Source: Erinaceus europaeus
Taxonomy: Eukaryota > Chordata > Mammalia > Eulipotyphla > Erinaceidae
DNA length: 64,000 nucleotides
Assembly: GCF_950295315.1 (NCBI RefSeq)
Contig: NC_080164.1
Span: 112,984,447 to 113,048,446, forward strand
Direction of reading: 5' to 3'
Within the stretch, counting starts at the first letter, position 1; each line of letters starts with the position of its first letter. The notes under the pieces were generated by a model. It saw nothing but the letters and a program-made list of their open reading frames with translations, was not told where the DNA came from and ran no database searches. The position numbers were made by a program, and so were the translations under genes. Positions 24,221-35,185 of the stretch are shown here, piece after piece.

Positions 24221-25180
24221 ATGCCAGCTCTTCTGGGGCCAGGCAGTTAGCTGTCTTCACTGGACAACTATGGAAGCTTGCAAGCAGTGACATCTGGCCT
24301 GCTTGTAGGTCACCATAGGCTGACTGGGGCCCAAGTCAAGATCTGGGAGGTTGACAGGAGTCAATTGACCAATTCCAAGGTCCAGCAGCTCCTCCAGGGG
24401 CTACAGGTGCTGGGGACCTTCCAGCACCCCAACGTACTGAGTCTCCTGGATATGGTGGAGGAAGCCCACTGCATCGTTGTAGTGGAGAAGCTGGCCCAGG
24501 GGCAGGACCTGGCAAAAAAACTGCTCTAGTGCCTCCTCCTGGCTGAGGGCAAGGCCTGTAGCCTGCTGAGGCAGACCACGTTTGCTGTCCAGTGCAGCCA
24601 CCACCGGAAGGGAATTCACCATTGGGGACCTCAAGCCCAAGTAAGTGCTGGTGACTGAGGAAGGGAGAGTGAAGCTCTCCATTGTGGAGGCACTTATGGG
24701 CAGTGTGGGAGTGGCTCTGGACATGGCCTGGGGGCAGCACCTCTTCATGGTGCCAGAAGTCCTGCTGGGGAAGCACCCCTCAACTGCCAGTGACCTCTGG
24801 TGCCTGGGGGTGGTCCTTTACCAGCTAACTTCAGGAACCTTCCCCTTCTTGGTGAAAGACTTTAGGGTGGAGAAGGACAAAGTCCTGCGAAGGGCCCTCC
24901 ACATCCCATATTCCACGCCATTTTTCCTGCGACACCTCCTCAGCTGACTACTCCACCAGGACCCCAGGTAGCAGGACACCACCCAGGATATCCTGAGGTA
25001 TGCTTGGACCTCACACCAAGAATTTATTACCATCAGAGTGAGGCACAAAGGGTGCCCCCAGGAGGAGGTTCATCCGAGGTTTCCTGCAGAATCTGGCTCT
25101 CCACTAGGAAATCCAATGCCGTATTCCCAAAATGAACCCACCTTCACCAGCTGTAGGTGGGTAGAGTAAGCCACTGCAAT
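24221..25180 (+). pseudogene. Kinase-like domain, copy 1 (MARK/Smok-like), decayed
   Basis: Reads as a degraded serine/threonine kinase domain of the MARK/sperm-motility-kinase type. An N-lobe remnant 'DNYGSLQAV' and 'HRLTGAQVKI' from about 24,263 is followed by 'FQHPNVLSLLDMVEEAH' (alphaC-beta4), a hinge with 'VEKLAQGQDL', an eroded catalytic loop 'GDLKPK' (HRD lost, D and K kept), no DFG, 'PEVLLGK' (APE-like), 'SDLWCLGVVLYQLTSGTFPF' (DxWxxG helix) and a last-helix remnant near 24,955-25,010. Lesions: TAG at 24,248, TAG at 24,527, a frame change before 24,645, TAA at 24,642 and TGA near 24,945. The G-loop and ion-binding motif are missing, so no active kinase is encoded. It lies between the promoter at 23.6 kb and the minisatellite. 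Confidence 0.8.
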
Positions 25181-25184
25181 GGAT

Positions 25185-25790
25185 CCCCTGCATGGAGTGG
25201 AGTCCCTAACATCAAAGTTGGACTGATGAAGTCATAGGGATGCATCCCCATTCTGGGTTGAAGTTTCTAACATCAACCCAAGAGCTGAGAAGTTGGATGG
25301 AGGAAGCCATAGCAATGGAGCCCCCACTCTGGGGTGGAGTCCACAACTCCAGCAACAGCCTGAGAGCTGGGAAGTTGGATGGAGGAAGCCATGAGAATGG
25401 CACCCCACTCTGGGGTGGAGTCTCTAACACCAACCCCAGAGCTGGGAAGTTGGACTGATGAAGTCACAGGGATGGAGCCCCACTCTGGGTTAGACTGCCT
25501 AACACCAACCCCAGAATTGGGAGGTCAAATAGAGGAAGCCATGGGAATGGAGTCCCATTCTGGGATGGAGTCCCTAACCCAACCCCAGATACGTACGGGA
25601 AGGGAGATGGAGGAAGCCATGGGGATGGAGCCCCAATGTGGGGTGGAATCATCAACTCCAACAACAACCCAAAGCTGGGGAGTTGGAATGATGAAGTCAC
25701 TAAAATGGAGTCTCACTCTGGGGTATAGTCCCTACACCAACCCCAGAGCTAGGAAATTGGACTGATGAGGTCACGAGAATGGAGTCCCCA
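25185..25790 (+). repeat. 75/81-bp minisatellite, block 1
   Basis: About eight units of the array described at 27,560. It starts directly after the kinase tail and is nearly identical to block 2 at 26,020-26,627 (offset about 838 bp). Confidence 0.9.
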
Positions 25791-26000
25791 GGTAGTAGGG
25801 CACCACCCAGGACATCCTGAGGCACCCTTAGACCACACAACAAGAATTTATTACCATCAGAGTGAGGCACAAAGGGTGCCCCCAGGAGGAGGTTCATCCG
25901 AGGTTTCCTGCAGAATCTGGCTCTCCACTAGGAAATCCAATGCCATATTCCCAAAATGAACCCACCTTCACCAGCTGTAGGTGGGTAGAGTAAGCCATTA
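25790..26000 (+). pseudogene. Second copy of the kinase C-terminal tail
   Basis: 'gggcaccacccaggacatcc' to 'cagctgtaggtgggtagagt' repeats 24,965-25,165 with few changes. It separates minisatellite blocks 1 and 2 and marks the start of the 838-bp higher-order copy. Confidence 0.85.
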
Positions 26001-26627
26001 CAATGGAGCCCCAGCATGAGGTGGAGTACCTAACATCAACTCCAGAGATGGGAAGTTGGACTGATGAAGTCCTGGTGATTCATCCCCACTCTGGGTTGGA
26101 GTTTCTAACATCAACCCAAGAGCTGAGAAGTTGGATGGAGGAAGCCATAGCAATGGAGCCCCCACTCTGGGGTGGAGTCCACAACTCCAGCAACAGCCCG
26201 AGAGCTAGGAAGTTGGACGGAGGAAGCCATGAGAATGGCACCCCACTCTGGGGTGGAGTCTCTAACACCAACCCCAGAGCTGGGAAGTTGGACTGATGAA
26301 GTCACAGGGATGGAGCCCCACTCTGGGTTAGACTGCCTAACACCAACCCCAGAATTGGGAGGTCAAATAGAGGAAGCCATGGGAATGGAGTCCCATTCTG
26401 GGATGGAGTCCCTAACCCAACCCCAGATACGTACGGGAAGGGAGATGGAGGAAGCCATGGGGATGGAGCCCCAATGTGGGGTGGAATCATCAACTCCAAC
26501 AACAACCCAAAGCTGGGGAGTTGGAATGATGAAGTCACTAAAATGGAGTCTCACTCTGGGGTATAGTCCCTACACCAACCCCAGAGTTGGGAAATTGGAC
26601 TGATGAGGTCACAAGAATGGAGTCCCC
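26001..26627 (+). repeat. 75/81-bp minisatellite, block 2
   Basis: Near-exact duplicate of block 1: the minus-frame peptide at 26,302-26,538 is identical over 78 residues to that at 25,464-25,700. This indicates recent duplication or conversion. Confidence 0.9.
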
Positions 26628-27555
26628 AGGTAGTGGGGCACCACCCAGGACATCCTGAGGCACCCTTGGACCTCACACCAAGAATTTATTACCATCAGAG
26701 TAAGGCACAAAGAATGCCACCAAGAGGAGGTTGACTGGGGCCCAGGTCAAGATCTTGGAGGTTGACAAGAGTCAACTGACCAATTCCAAGGTCCAGCAGC
26801 TCCTCCAGGGGCTAGAGGTGCTGGGAACCTTCCAGCACCCCAACGTCCTGAGTCTCCTGGATGTGGTGGAGGAAGCCCACTGCATCGTTGTAGCGGAGAA
26901 GCTGGCCCAGGGGCAGGAGCTGGCCACACTCCTGCTCCAGTGCCCCCTCCTGGACAAGGACAAGGCCCTCAGCCTACTGAGGTAGACCACGTTTGCTGTC
27001 CAGTGCAGCCACCACCAGGAATTCACCATTGGGGGACCTCAAGCCCAAGTATGTGCTGGTGTCTGAGGAAGGAGAGTGAAGCTCTCCATTGTGGAGGCAC
27101 TTTTGCCTGGACATGGCCTGGGGGCAGCATCTCTTCATGGTGCCAGAAGTCCTGCTGGGGAAGCACCCCTCAACTGCCAGTGACCTCTGGTGCCTGGGGG
27201 TGGTCCTTTACCAGCTAACTTCAGGAACCTTCCTCTTCTTGGTGAAAGACTTTAGGGTGGAGGACAAAGTCCTGCGAAGGGCCCTCCATATCCCATATTC
27301 CACGCCATTTATCCTGTGACACCTCCTCAGCTGACTACTCCACCAGGACCCCAGGTAGCGGGGCACCACCCAGGATATCCTGAGGCACCCTTGGACCTCA
27401 CACCAAGAGTTTATTACCATCAGAGTGAAGCACAAAGGGTGACCCCAGGAGGAGGTTCATCCGAGGTTTCCTGCAGAATCTGGCTCTCCACTAGGAAATC
27501 CAATGCCGTATTCCCAAAATGAACCCACCTTCACCAGCTGTAGGTGGGTAGAGTA
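26628..27555 (+). pseudogene. Kinase-like domain, copy 2, decayed
   Basis: A third tail fragment (26,628-26,728) runs straight into a second kinase copy starting at 'TGAQVKILEVDKSQL'. It keeps 'FQHPNVLSLLDVVEEAH' and 'AEKLAQGQEL' with no stop where copy 1 has TAG (CAG here). It has its own TAG at 26,983, one extra G at the eroded catalytic loop, and TAT where copy 1 has TAA. 'PEVLLGK' and 'SDLWCLGVVLYQLTSGTF' are kept. A further tail copy follows at 27,345-27,555. The lesions differ from copy 1, so the two decayed independently. The 5' end (beta1 and promoter) is missing: this copy arose by unequal exchange within the locus. Confidence 0.8.
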
Positions 27556-30500
27556 AGCCACTGCAATGGAGCCCCTGTATGGGGTGGAGTACCTAACATC
27601 AACCCCAGAGATGGATTCGATGAAGTCACTAGAATGGAGTCCCACTCTGGGGTTTAGTCCCTACACCAACCCCGGAGCTGGGACTTTAGATGGAGGAACC
27701 CATGGGAATGAGCCACACTCTGGGGTGAAGTCCCTAATACCAAGCCTACAGCTGGAAAGTTGGACTTATGAAGTTACAGGGATAGAGCCCCACTCTTGGT
27801 GGAGTCCCTAACACCAATGCAAGAGCCGGGAAGCTGGATGGAGAAGCCACAGGATGTAGCCTCACTCTGGCATGGAATACCTAACCCCAACCACAGAACT
27901 GGGAAGTTGAATGGAGGTAGCCATGGAGATGGAGCCACACTGTGTGGTGGAGTCATCAACTCCAGCAACAACCTCATAGTTGAGAAGTTGGACTGATGAA
28001 GTCTCAAGAATAGAAACTACTCTGGGGTGGAGTCCCTAACACCAACCCCACAGATGAAGTTGGGAGGAGGAAGCAACAGGGATGGAGCCACACTATGGGC
28101 TAGAATCCAAAACTCCAGCAACAACCCTAGAGCTGGGATGTTGGACAGAGGAAGCCATTGGAATCTAGCCCCACTATGGGATGGAGTCCCTAAGAACTGG
28201 GAAGTTGAATGGAGGTAGCCATGGGGATGGAACCCCACTGTGTATTGGAGTCATCGATTCCAGGAATAACCCCAGAGCTGGGAAGCTGGATGGAGGAAGC
28301 TATGAGAATGGAGTCCCACTCTGGGGTGGAGTCCCTAACACCAACTCCAGAGATAGGAAGTTGGAACTGATGAAGTCACCAGGATGGAGCTCCACTCTGA
28401 GTTGGAGTCCCTAACACCAACCCCAGAGCTGAGTATTTAGATGTAGGAAACCATTGGGATGGAGCCCCACCCAGGTGGAGTTCACAACTCCAGCAACAAC
28501 TACAGAGTTTGGAAGTCAGACGAAAGAAGCCTTTGGATTGGAGCCCCACTCTGGGGTGGAGTCCCTAACCCCAACCCCAGAACTGGGAAGCTGGATGGAG
28601 GAAGCCATGGAGATGGAGCTGCACTGTGTGGTGGAGTTCTTAACTCCAACTCCAGAACTGGGAAGTTGGACAGAGAAAGCCATGGGGATGGACCCCCACT
28701 GTGTGGTGGAGTCATCAACTCCAGCAACAAACCTAGAGCTGGGAAGTTGGACAGATATAGTCATGAGAATGGAGTCCCATTCTGGAGTGGATTCACTAAC
28801 TCCAACCCCAGAATTGGGAAGTTGGATGGAGGTAGCCAAGGTGATGAAGCCCACTCTGGGGAGGAGTCCCTAACCCCAACCCCAGACCTGTGAAGTTGGA
28901 CTGTTGAAGTCATGGGGATGCAGCCCCACTCTGGGTTGGAGTCCCTAACCCCAACCCCTGGACTGGGAGTTGGACAGAGAAAGCCATAGGGATGGAACCC
29001 CACTATAGGCCGGAGTCCACAACTCCAGCAACAACTCCAGAGCTGGAGTTTGGATGGAGGAAGCCATGGGGATAGAGTCCCACTTTTGGGTGCAGTCCAT
29101 AACTCCAACCCCAGAGCTGGGAATTTGGATGGAGGAATCCACGGGATGGAGCCCTACTCTGGAGTGGAGTACCTAACACCAACCCCACAGTTGGGAAGTA
29201 GGACTGATGAAGTTATAGAGATGGAGCCCCACTCTCGGCAACCTCCCAGCCTCCCGGCAGACTTGGTGCCCTGTGCAGTGGCGACCTCCCGGCAGACTCT
29301 GCGCACCACACAGGGGCAACCTCCAGGTGGACTCTGTGCCGGGGCACCTGCTCACCGTCAGGTGCCAGCAGGGGCCCCTGCCATCTCCTGTGGGACTGTA
29401 AGGCCTTGGGCAGCAGCAGCAACATGGCCAGGATGAGCCCTGAGTCCACGGCCACTCACTGAACCCTAGAACCAAAACAAGAGTTGGAAAGCTGTATGGA
29501 GGAAGCCATGGGAATGGAGCCCCACTCTGGGGTGGAGTCCCCAACCCTAACCCCAGACCTGGGCAGTTGGACAAAGGAAGCCATGGGGATTAGGCCCCCA
29601 TGTGGGGTGGAGTCCCTAACCCCAACCCCAGACCTGTGCAGTTGGACCAAGGAATCCATGGGAATTAAGCCTCAATGTGGGTGGCACCAAAAATTCTAAC
29701 AATAACCCCAGAGCTGGGAAGTGGGACTGATGAAGTCACAAGAATGGAGTCCCACTCTGGGGTGGAGTCCCTAACACCAACCCCAGAGCTGGGAAGTCAG
29801 ATGGAGGAAGCCACAGAAATGGAGCTCCATGCTGGGGAGGAGTCCCTAATACCAAGCCCAGAGCTGGGAAGTTGGACAGAGGAAGCCACAGGGATGGAGC
29901 CAAACTTTGGGATGGAGTCCACAACATCAGCAACTACCCCAGATCTGAGAATTTGTATGGAGGAAGCCATGGGAATGGAGTCCTACTCTGGGGTGAGTCC
30001 CTAACCCTAACCCCACAACTGGGAAGTTGGACAGAGGAAGCCAAGGGAATGGAGCCCTACTGGATGATGGAGTCATCAACTCCAGTAACAAACCTAAAGC
30101 CAGGATGTTAGACTGATAAAGTCACAAGAATTGAGTCCCTCTCTTGGGTGGAGTCCTTAACACCAAACCAGAGCTGGGAGGTTGGACTGATGAAGTCCAA
30201 CCATGAGAAGTCTCATTCCATGAGAATGGAGTCCCACTCTGTGGTGGATTCCCTAACACCAAACCCAGAGCTGAGAATTTGGATGGAGGAAGCCATGAGG
30301 ATGGAGCCCCATGGAGTCCCTAACCCCAATTCCAGAGCTGGGAAGTTGGACAGAGGAAGCCACGGTGATGGAGCCCCACTCTGGGCTGGAGACCACAACT
30401 TCAGCAACAACCCCAGAGCTGAGAATTTGGATGGAGAAATCCATGGTAATGGAGCCTCACTCTGGGGTGGAGTCCCTAACCTAACCCCAGAAATGAGAAG

Positions 30501-33500
30501 TTAGATGGAAAAAGCCATGGGGATGGAGACCCACTCTAGACTGCAGTCCAACCAGCAATAACCCCAGAGCCCAGCATTTGGATGGAGGAAGCCACAGCGA
30601 TGGAGCCCCACTCTGGGCTGGAGTCCCTAACCCAACCCCAGAAATGGGAAGTTAGATGAAACAAGCTGTGGGGATGGAGCCCCACTGTGTGGTAGAGTCA
30701 TCAACTCCAACAGCAACCCCAGAGCTGGGAGGTTGGACTGATGAAGTCATGAGAATAGAGTCCCACTCTGGGGTTGAGTCCCTACATCAACCACAGAGCT
30801 GGGAAATTAGAGTGATGGAGTCTCAAGAATGGAGTCCCACTTTGGAGTGGAGTCCCTAACACCAACCCCAGAGCTAGGAAGTTGGATGGAGGAATCCAGG
30901 GGATGGAGCTGCACTCTGGGGTGGAGTCCCTAACAAGAACTCCACAGCTGAGAAATTGGACTGATGAAGTTTCAGGGATGGAGCCCCACTCTGTGGTGGA
31001 ATCCCTAACACCAACCCCAGAAATGAGAAGTTGGATGGAGGAAGCCATTGGAATCTAGCCCCATGCTGAGATAGAGTCCCCAACCCCAACACCAGAGCTG
31101 GGAAGTTGGGGGGAGGAAGCCATGGGGATGAAGCACCACTCTGGGATGGAGTCTCTAATACCCACTCCAGAGATGGGAAGTTGGACAGAGGAAGCCATGG
31201 GGATGGAGCTGCACACTGGGATGGAGTCCACAAATTCAACAACAACTCCAGAGCTGAGAAGTTGGACTGATGAAGTCATGAGAATGGAGTCCCACCCTTA
31301 GGTGGAGTTCCTAATACCAATCCCAGAACTGGGATGCTGGACAGAGGAAGCCATAGAATGGAGCCCCACTGTGTTGTGGAGTCATCAACTCCAGCAACAA
31401 CCCCAGAGCTGGGATGTTGGACAGAGGAAGCCATGAAGATGGAGCCACACTGTGTGGTGGAGTCATTAACTCCAGTAACAAACCTAGAGCTATAAAGTTG
31501 GACTGATAGTCACGAGAATTGATTCCACTCTTGGGTGGAGTCCCTAACATCAAACCTGGATTGGGGCAGTTGGACTGATGAAGTCATGAGAATGGAGTCC
31601 CACTCTGTGGTGGATTCCCTAACATCAACCCAAGAGCTGGGAAGTTGGATAGAGGAAGCCATGGGAATGGAACCTAACTGTGCGGTAGAATCATCAACTC
31701 CATCAACAACCCCAGACCTGGGCAGCTGGATTGACGAAGTCACAAGAATGGAGTCCCACTCTGGGGTGGAGTCCCTAACACCAGCCCCAGAGCTGGGAAG
31801 TTGGAATGATGAAGTCACGAGAATGGAGTCCCACTCTGGGGTGGAGTCCCTAACACCATCCCCAGATCTGGAAAGTTGGATATAGGAAGCCATGGGGATA
31901 GATCCGCACTCTGGGGTGGAGTCTACAACTCTAGCTGAGAAGTTGGGGGTAGGAAGCCATGGAATGGAGCCCCACTCTGGGATTGAGTCCCTAATGCCAA
32001 CTCCAGAACTGGGAAGTTGGTCGGAGGAAGCCATGGGGTTGGAACCCCACTGTGTGGTGGAGTCACTTCAACTTCAGTAAAAAACCTAGAGCTGGGAAAT
32101 TGGACTGTTAAAGTCAGGAGAATTGAGTCCCACTCTTGGGTGGAGTCTCTAACACCAAACCCGGAGCTGGAAAGTTGGATTGATGAAGTCACGAAAATGG
32201 AGTCCCACTCTTGAGTTGAGTCCCCAACTCCAGTAACAACCCCAGAGCTGAAAAGTTGGGCAGAGGAAGCCATGTAAATGGAGTCCCACTCTGGGGTGGG
32301 ATCTCTAATAACCCCAACTCCAGAACTGGAAAGTTGGATGGAGAAAGCCATGGGGATGGAGCCACACTGTGTGGTGGAGTCATCAACTCTCATAACAAAC
32401 CTAGAGCTGGGAAGTTGGACTTACAGTCACAAGAATTGAGTCCCACTCTTGGGTGGAGTCCCTAATACCAACTCCAGATCTGGGAAGTTGGATGGAGGAA
32501 GTCATGGGATGGGGATGGAGCCCCACTCTTAGGTGAGTACCTAACACCAAACCCAGAGCTGGGAAGTTGGACAGAGGAAACCATGGGGATAGATCCGTAC
32601 TCTGGGGTGGAGTCTACAACTCCAGCAGCAACCCAGAGCTGGGAAGTTGGATGGAGGAAACCATGGGATGGAGCCCCACTCTGGGGTGGAGTCCCTAATA
32701 CCAACCTCAGAACTGGGATGTTGGACTGATGAAGTCATGGTGAAGGAGCCCCACTCTGGGTTGGAGTCCCTAACATCAACCCCACAGCTGAAAATTTGTA
32801 TGGAGGAAGCTATGGGGATGGAACCCATTGGAATCCCTAACCCAAACCCCAGAGCTGGGAAGTTGGACAGAGGAAGCCACAGCGATGGAGCCCCACTCTG
32901 GGCTGGAGTCCACAACTCCAGCAACAACCCCAGAGCTGAGAATTTGGATGGAGAAAGCCATGGGGATGGATCCTCACTCTGGGGTGCAGTCCCTAACCCA
33001 ACCCCAGAAATGGGAAGTTAGACGGAGGAAGCCATGGGGATGGAGACCCAATGTTGGGTGGAGTCACCAACTACAGCAACAACCTCAGAGCTAGGAGATT
33101 GGACAGATGAAGTCATGAGAATAGAGTCCCACTCTGGGGTGAAGTCCCTACACCAACCCCAGAGCTGGTAAATTTGACTGATGAAGTCACAAGAATGGAG
33201 TCCCACTCCAGAGTGGAGTCCCTAACACCAACCGTACAGCTGGGTAGTTGAACTAATGAAGTTAGGGGAATGGAGCCTCACTCTCAGTTGGAGTCCTTAA
33301 CATCAACCAAGAGTTGGGAAGTTGGATGGAAATGCCATGGGATCGAGCCCCACTCTGGGGTGGAGTCCCTAACACCAACATCAGAACTAGGAATTTGGAC
33401 GGATGAAGCCATTGGAATGTAGCCCCACTCTGGGATGTACTCCCTAACCATAACCCCAGAATTGGGAAGTTGAATGGAGGAAGCCGCAGGGTTGGAGCCC

Positions 33501-34440
33501 CACTCTGGGTTGGAGTTCCCAACACCAACCCCAGAGCTGAGTATTTAGATGGAGGAAGCCAAGGAGACAGAGCCCCACTCTAGGGTGGAGTCCCTAACCC
33601 CAACCCCAGGGATGGGAAGTTGGACTGATGAAGTCTTGAGAATAGAGTCCCACTCTGGGGTGGAGTTCCTAACAAGAACCCAAGAGCTGGGAAGTTGGAT
33701 GGAGGAAGGCACGGGGATGGAGCCCCAGCCTGGGCTGGAGTCATAACCCCAGCAACAATCCCAGAGCTGAGAATTTGGATGGAGGAAGCAATGGGGATGG
33801 AGCCCCACTCTGGGGTGGAGTCCCTAATACCAACCCTACAGCTGGGAGGTTGGTCTGATGAAGTCATGGGCATGGAGTACCACTCTGGGTTGGAATCCCT
33901 AACACCATACCCAGAGCTGGGAATTTGGACTGATGAAGTCACGAGAATGGAGTCCCACTCTGGGGTGGAGTCCATAACACCAAACCCAGAGCTTGGAAGT
34001 TGGATGGAGGAAGCCACGGGGATGGAGCACCAGTCTGGGCTGGAGTCCCCAACTCCAGCAACAACCTCAGAGCTGAGAAGTTGGGGGTAATAAGCCATGG
34101 GAATGGAGCCACACTCTGGGGTGGAGTCCCTAACCTGAACCCTTAACTGGGAACTTGGATGGAGGAAGCAATGGGATGGAGCCCCACAGTTGAGAGGAGT
34201 CATCAATTCCAGCAACAATCCCAGAGCCGGGATGTCGGACTGATGAAGTCAGAGAATGGAGTCCCACTTTGGGGTGGAGTCCCTAACACCAACCCCAGAT
34301 CTGGGAAGTTGACAAGAGGAAGCCATGAGGATGGAGGCACATTCTGGTGTGGTCTACAACTCCAGCAACAACCCCAGAGCTGGGAAGCTAGATGGAGGAA
34401 GCCATGGGGATGGAACCCCATTCTTGGGTGGAGTCCTCAC
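27556..34440 (+). repeat. 75/81-bp minisatellite, main block (~86 units)
   Basis: Degenerate units of about 75 bp (25 codons) with an 81-bp variant (27 codons). Core order: 'atggagccccactctggggt', 'ggagtccctaacaccaaccc', 'cagagctgggaagttgg', then 'actgatgaagtcacgaga' or 'atggaggaagccatgggg'. In one plus frame the unit reads MESHSGVESLTPTPELGSW plus TDEVTR or MEEAMG; the long variant inserts VxSSTPATN-type residues. Longest open stretch is 144 codons on + and 174 on -. Indels break every frame, so it is not one reading frame now. Periods divisible by three fit an origin as a coding repeat at the kinase C-terminus. Confidence 0.93.
29233..29460. other. GC-rich non-array insert within the minisatellite
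   Basis: About 225 bp lacking the array motifs and with far more G+C than its surroundings. It has three imperfect ~40-bp internal repeats around 'acctcccggcagact'. On minus it is open (29,213-29,455) and starts with a Leu-rich, signal-peptide-like stretch (LILAMLLLLPKAL). I do not recognise the gene of origin. Confidence 0.7.
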
Positions 34441-34750
34441 CTTTAGCAACAAACTCAGAAGACAGCAGCTCAGTACTGACTCCAACCCCAGAACTTCCAG
34501 ATCCAAACAGCAGAGCCAAAGGTCAATGCCCCAGTTCTGCCGTCCCTCATCTACTACGCCCAGCCACTCCAGCCTCAACCCTCCTCGGCGAGGACCCAGG
34601 AAGTCCTGGAAGCATCTAGGCAGCCTCCCAGAGCCACTGCAGCTCCCCATTATGCCATCTGATTTCGAAAGACAGAGCTCTGCAGATCGTTCCTGTGATG
34701 CTTCTGTTTTCCCTGGCTGCTCAGCAACAAGGTTTCTCCCAAATAGATGA
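34441..34750 (+). pseudogene. C-terminal unique end of locus A
   Basis: After the last minisatellite unit, the plus frame runs through 'SKQQSQRSMPQFC', a Pro/Ser-rich stretch 'PSSTTPSHSSLNPPR', 'GSLPEPLQLPIMPSDFERQ' and stops at 34,748-34,750. Locus B has the same segment at 55,487-55,700, with 'LPEPLQLPIMPSDFERQ' unchanged. Conservation of this peptide between arms whose arrays differ completely suggests it was the real C-terminus. A single 21-bp unit (34,511-34,533) precedes it. Confidence 0.7.
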
Positions 34751-35185
34751 CACCAACCCCTCTGGTTCAGAAGACGGGTCCCCTCCCACAGGCCCATTTG
34801 GAATCCTTCACAGCTGCTTCAGTGCAGTGAGGAGACCAGGACTGAATGCCAGGCCCAATATATGTTGAGACTTCTGGACTTTGAAATCTAGATTTTTATT
34901 TTGTATTTATTTTTATTTTATATATTTCATATTTTTATTTTAGTAATTGTTAAAAAGCTGACGGTTTGAAAAACATCTCTTTTTCCTACGTGCGTCAGGC
35001 CCATATGAGACTTGAGTGATGGTGTAGGTGGTGTGTTTGTGTGGTAATGGCCTTAGAATAGTTATCTTGGGTATTCTGGGATGCTACTGGGGTTACAGAG
35101 AGCAGGCTGGGAGCCACGTTGCAAGGCAAGAGGCAGAAATGGTATGATCTGACCACATCTCTCAGGTTGCTGTTATTCACCTAGG
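34751..35185 (+). repeat. 3' module of locus A (3' UTR and flank)
   Basis: Homologous to 55,700-55,850 plus 57,155-57,470. Its distal half (about 34,905-35,100) is also homologous to 41,655-41,880 and 59,285-59,510 ('catcaggcccatatgagact', 'ggggttacagagagcagg'). At 34,884-34,897 it carries the uninterrupted target 'aaatctagattttt', where locus B has an L1 insertion. Confidence 0.85.

Noticed and set aside
31510..32034. 174-codon minus-strand frame in the 75-bp array
   Set aside because: It is a shadow of the repeat unit; no start context, no domain, and the plus-strand origin from the kinase tail explains the sequence.
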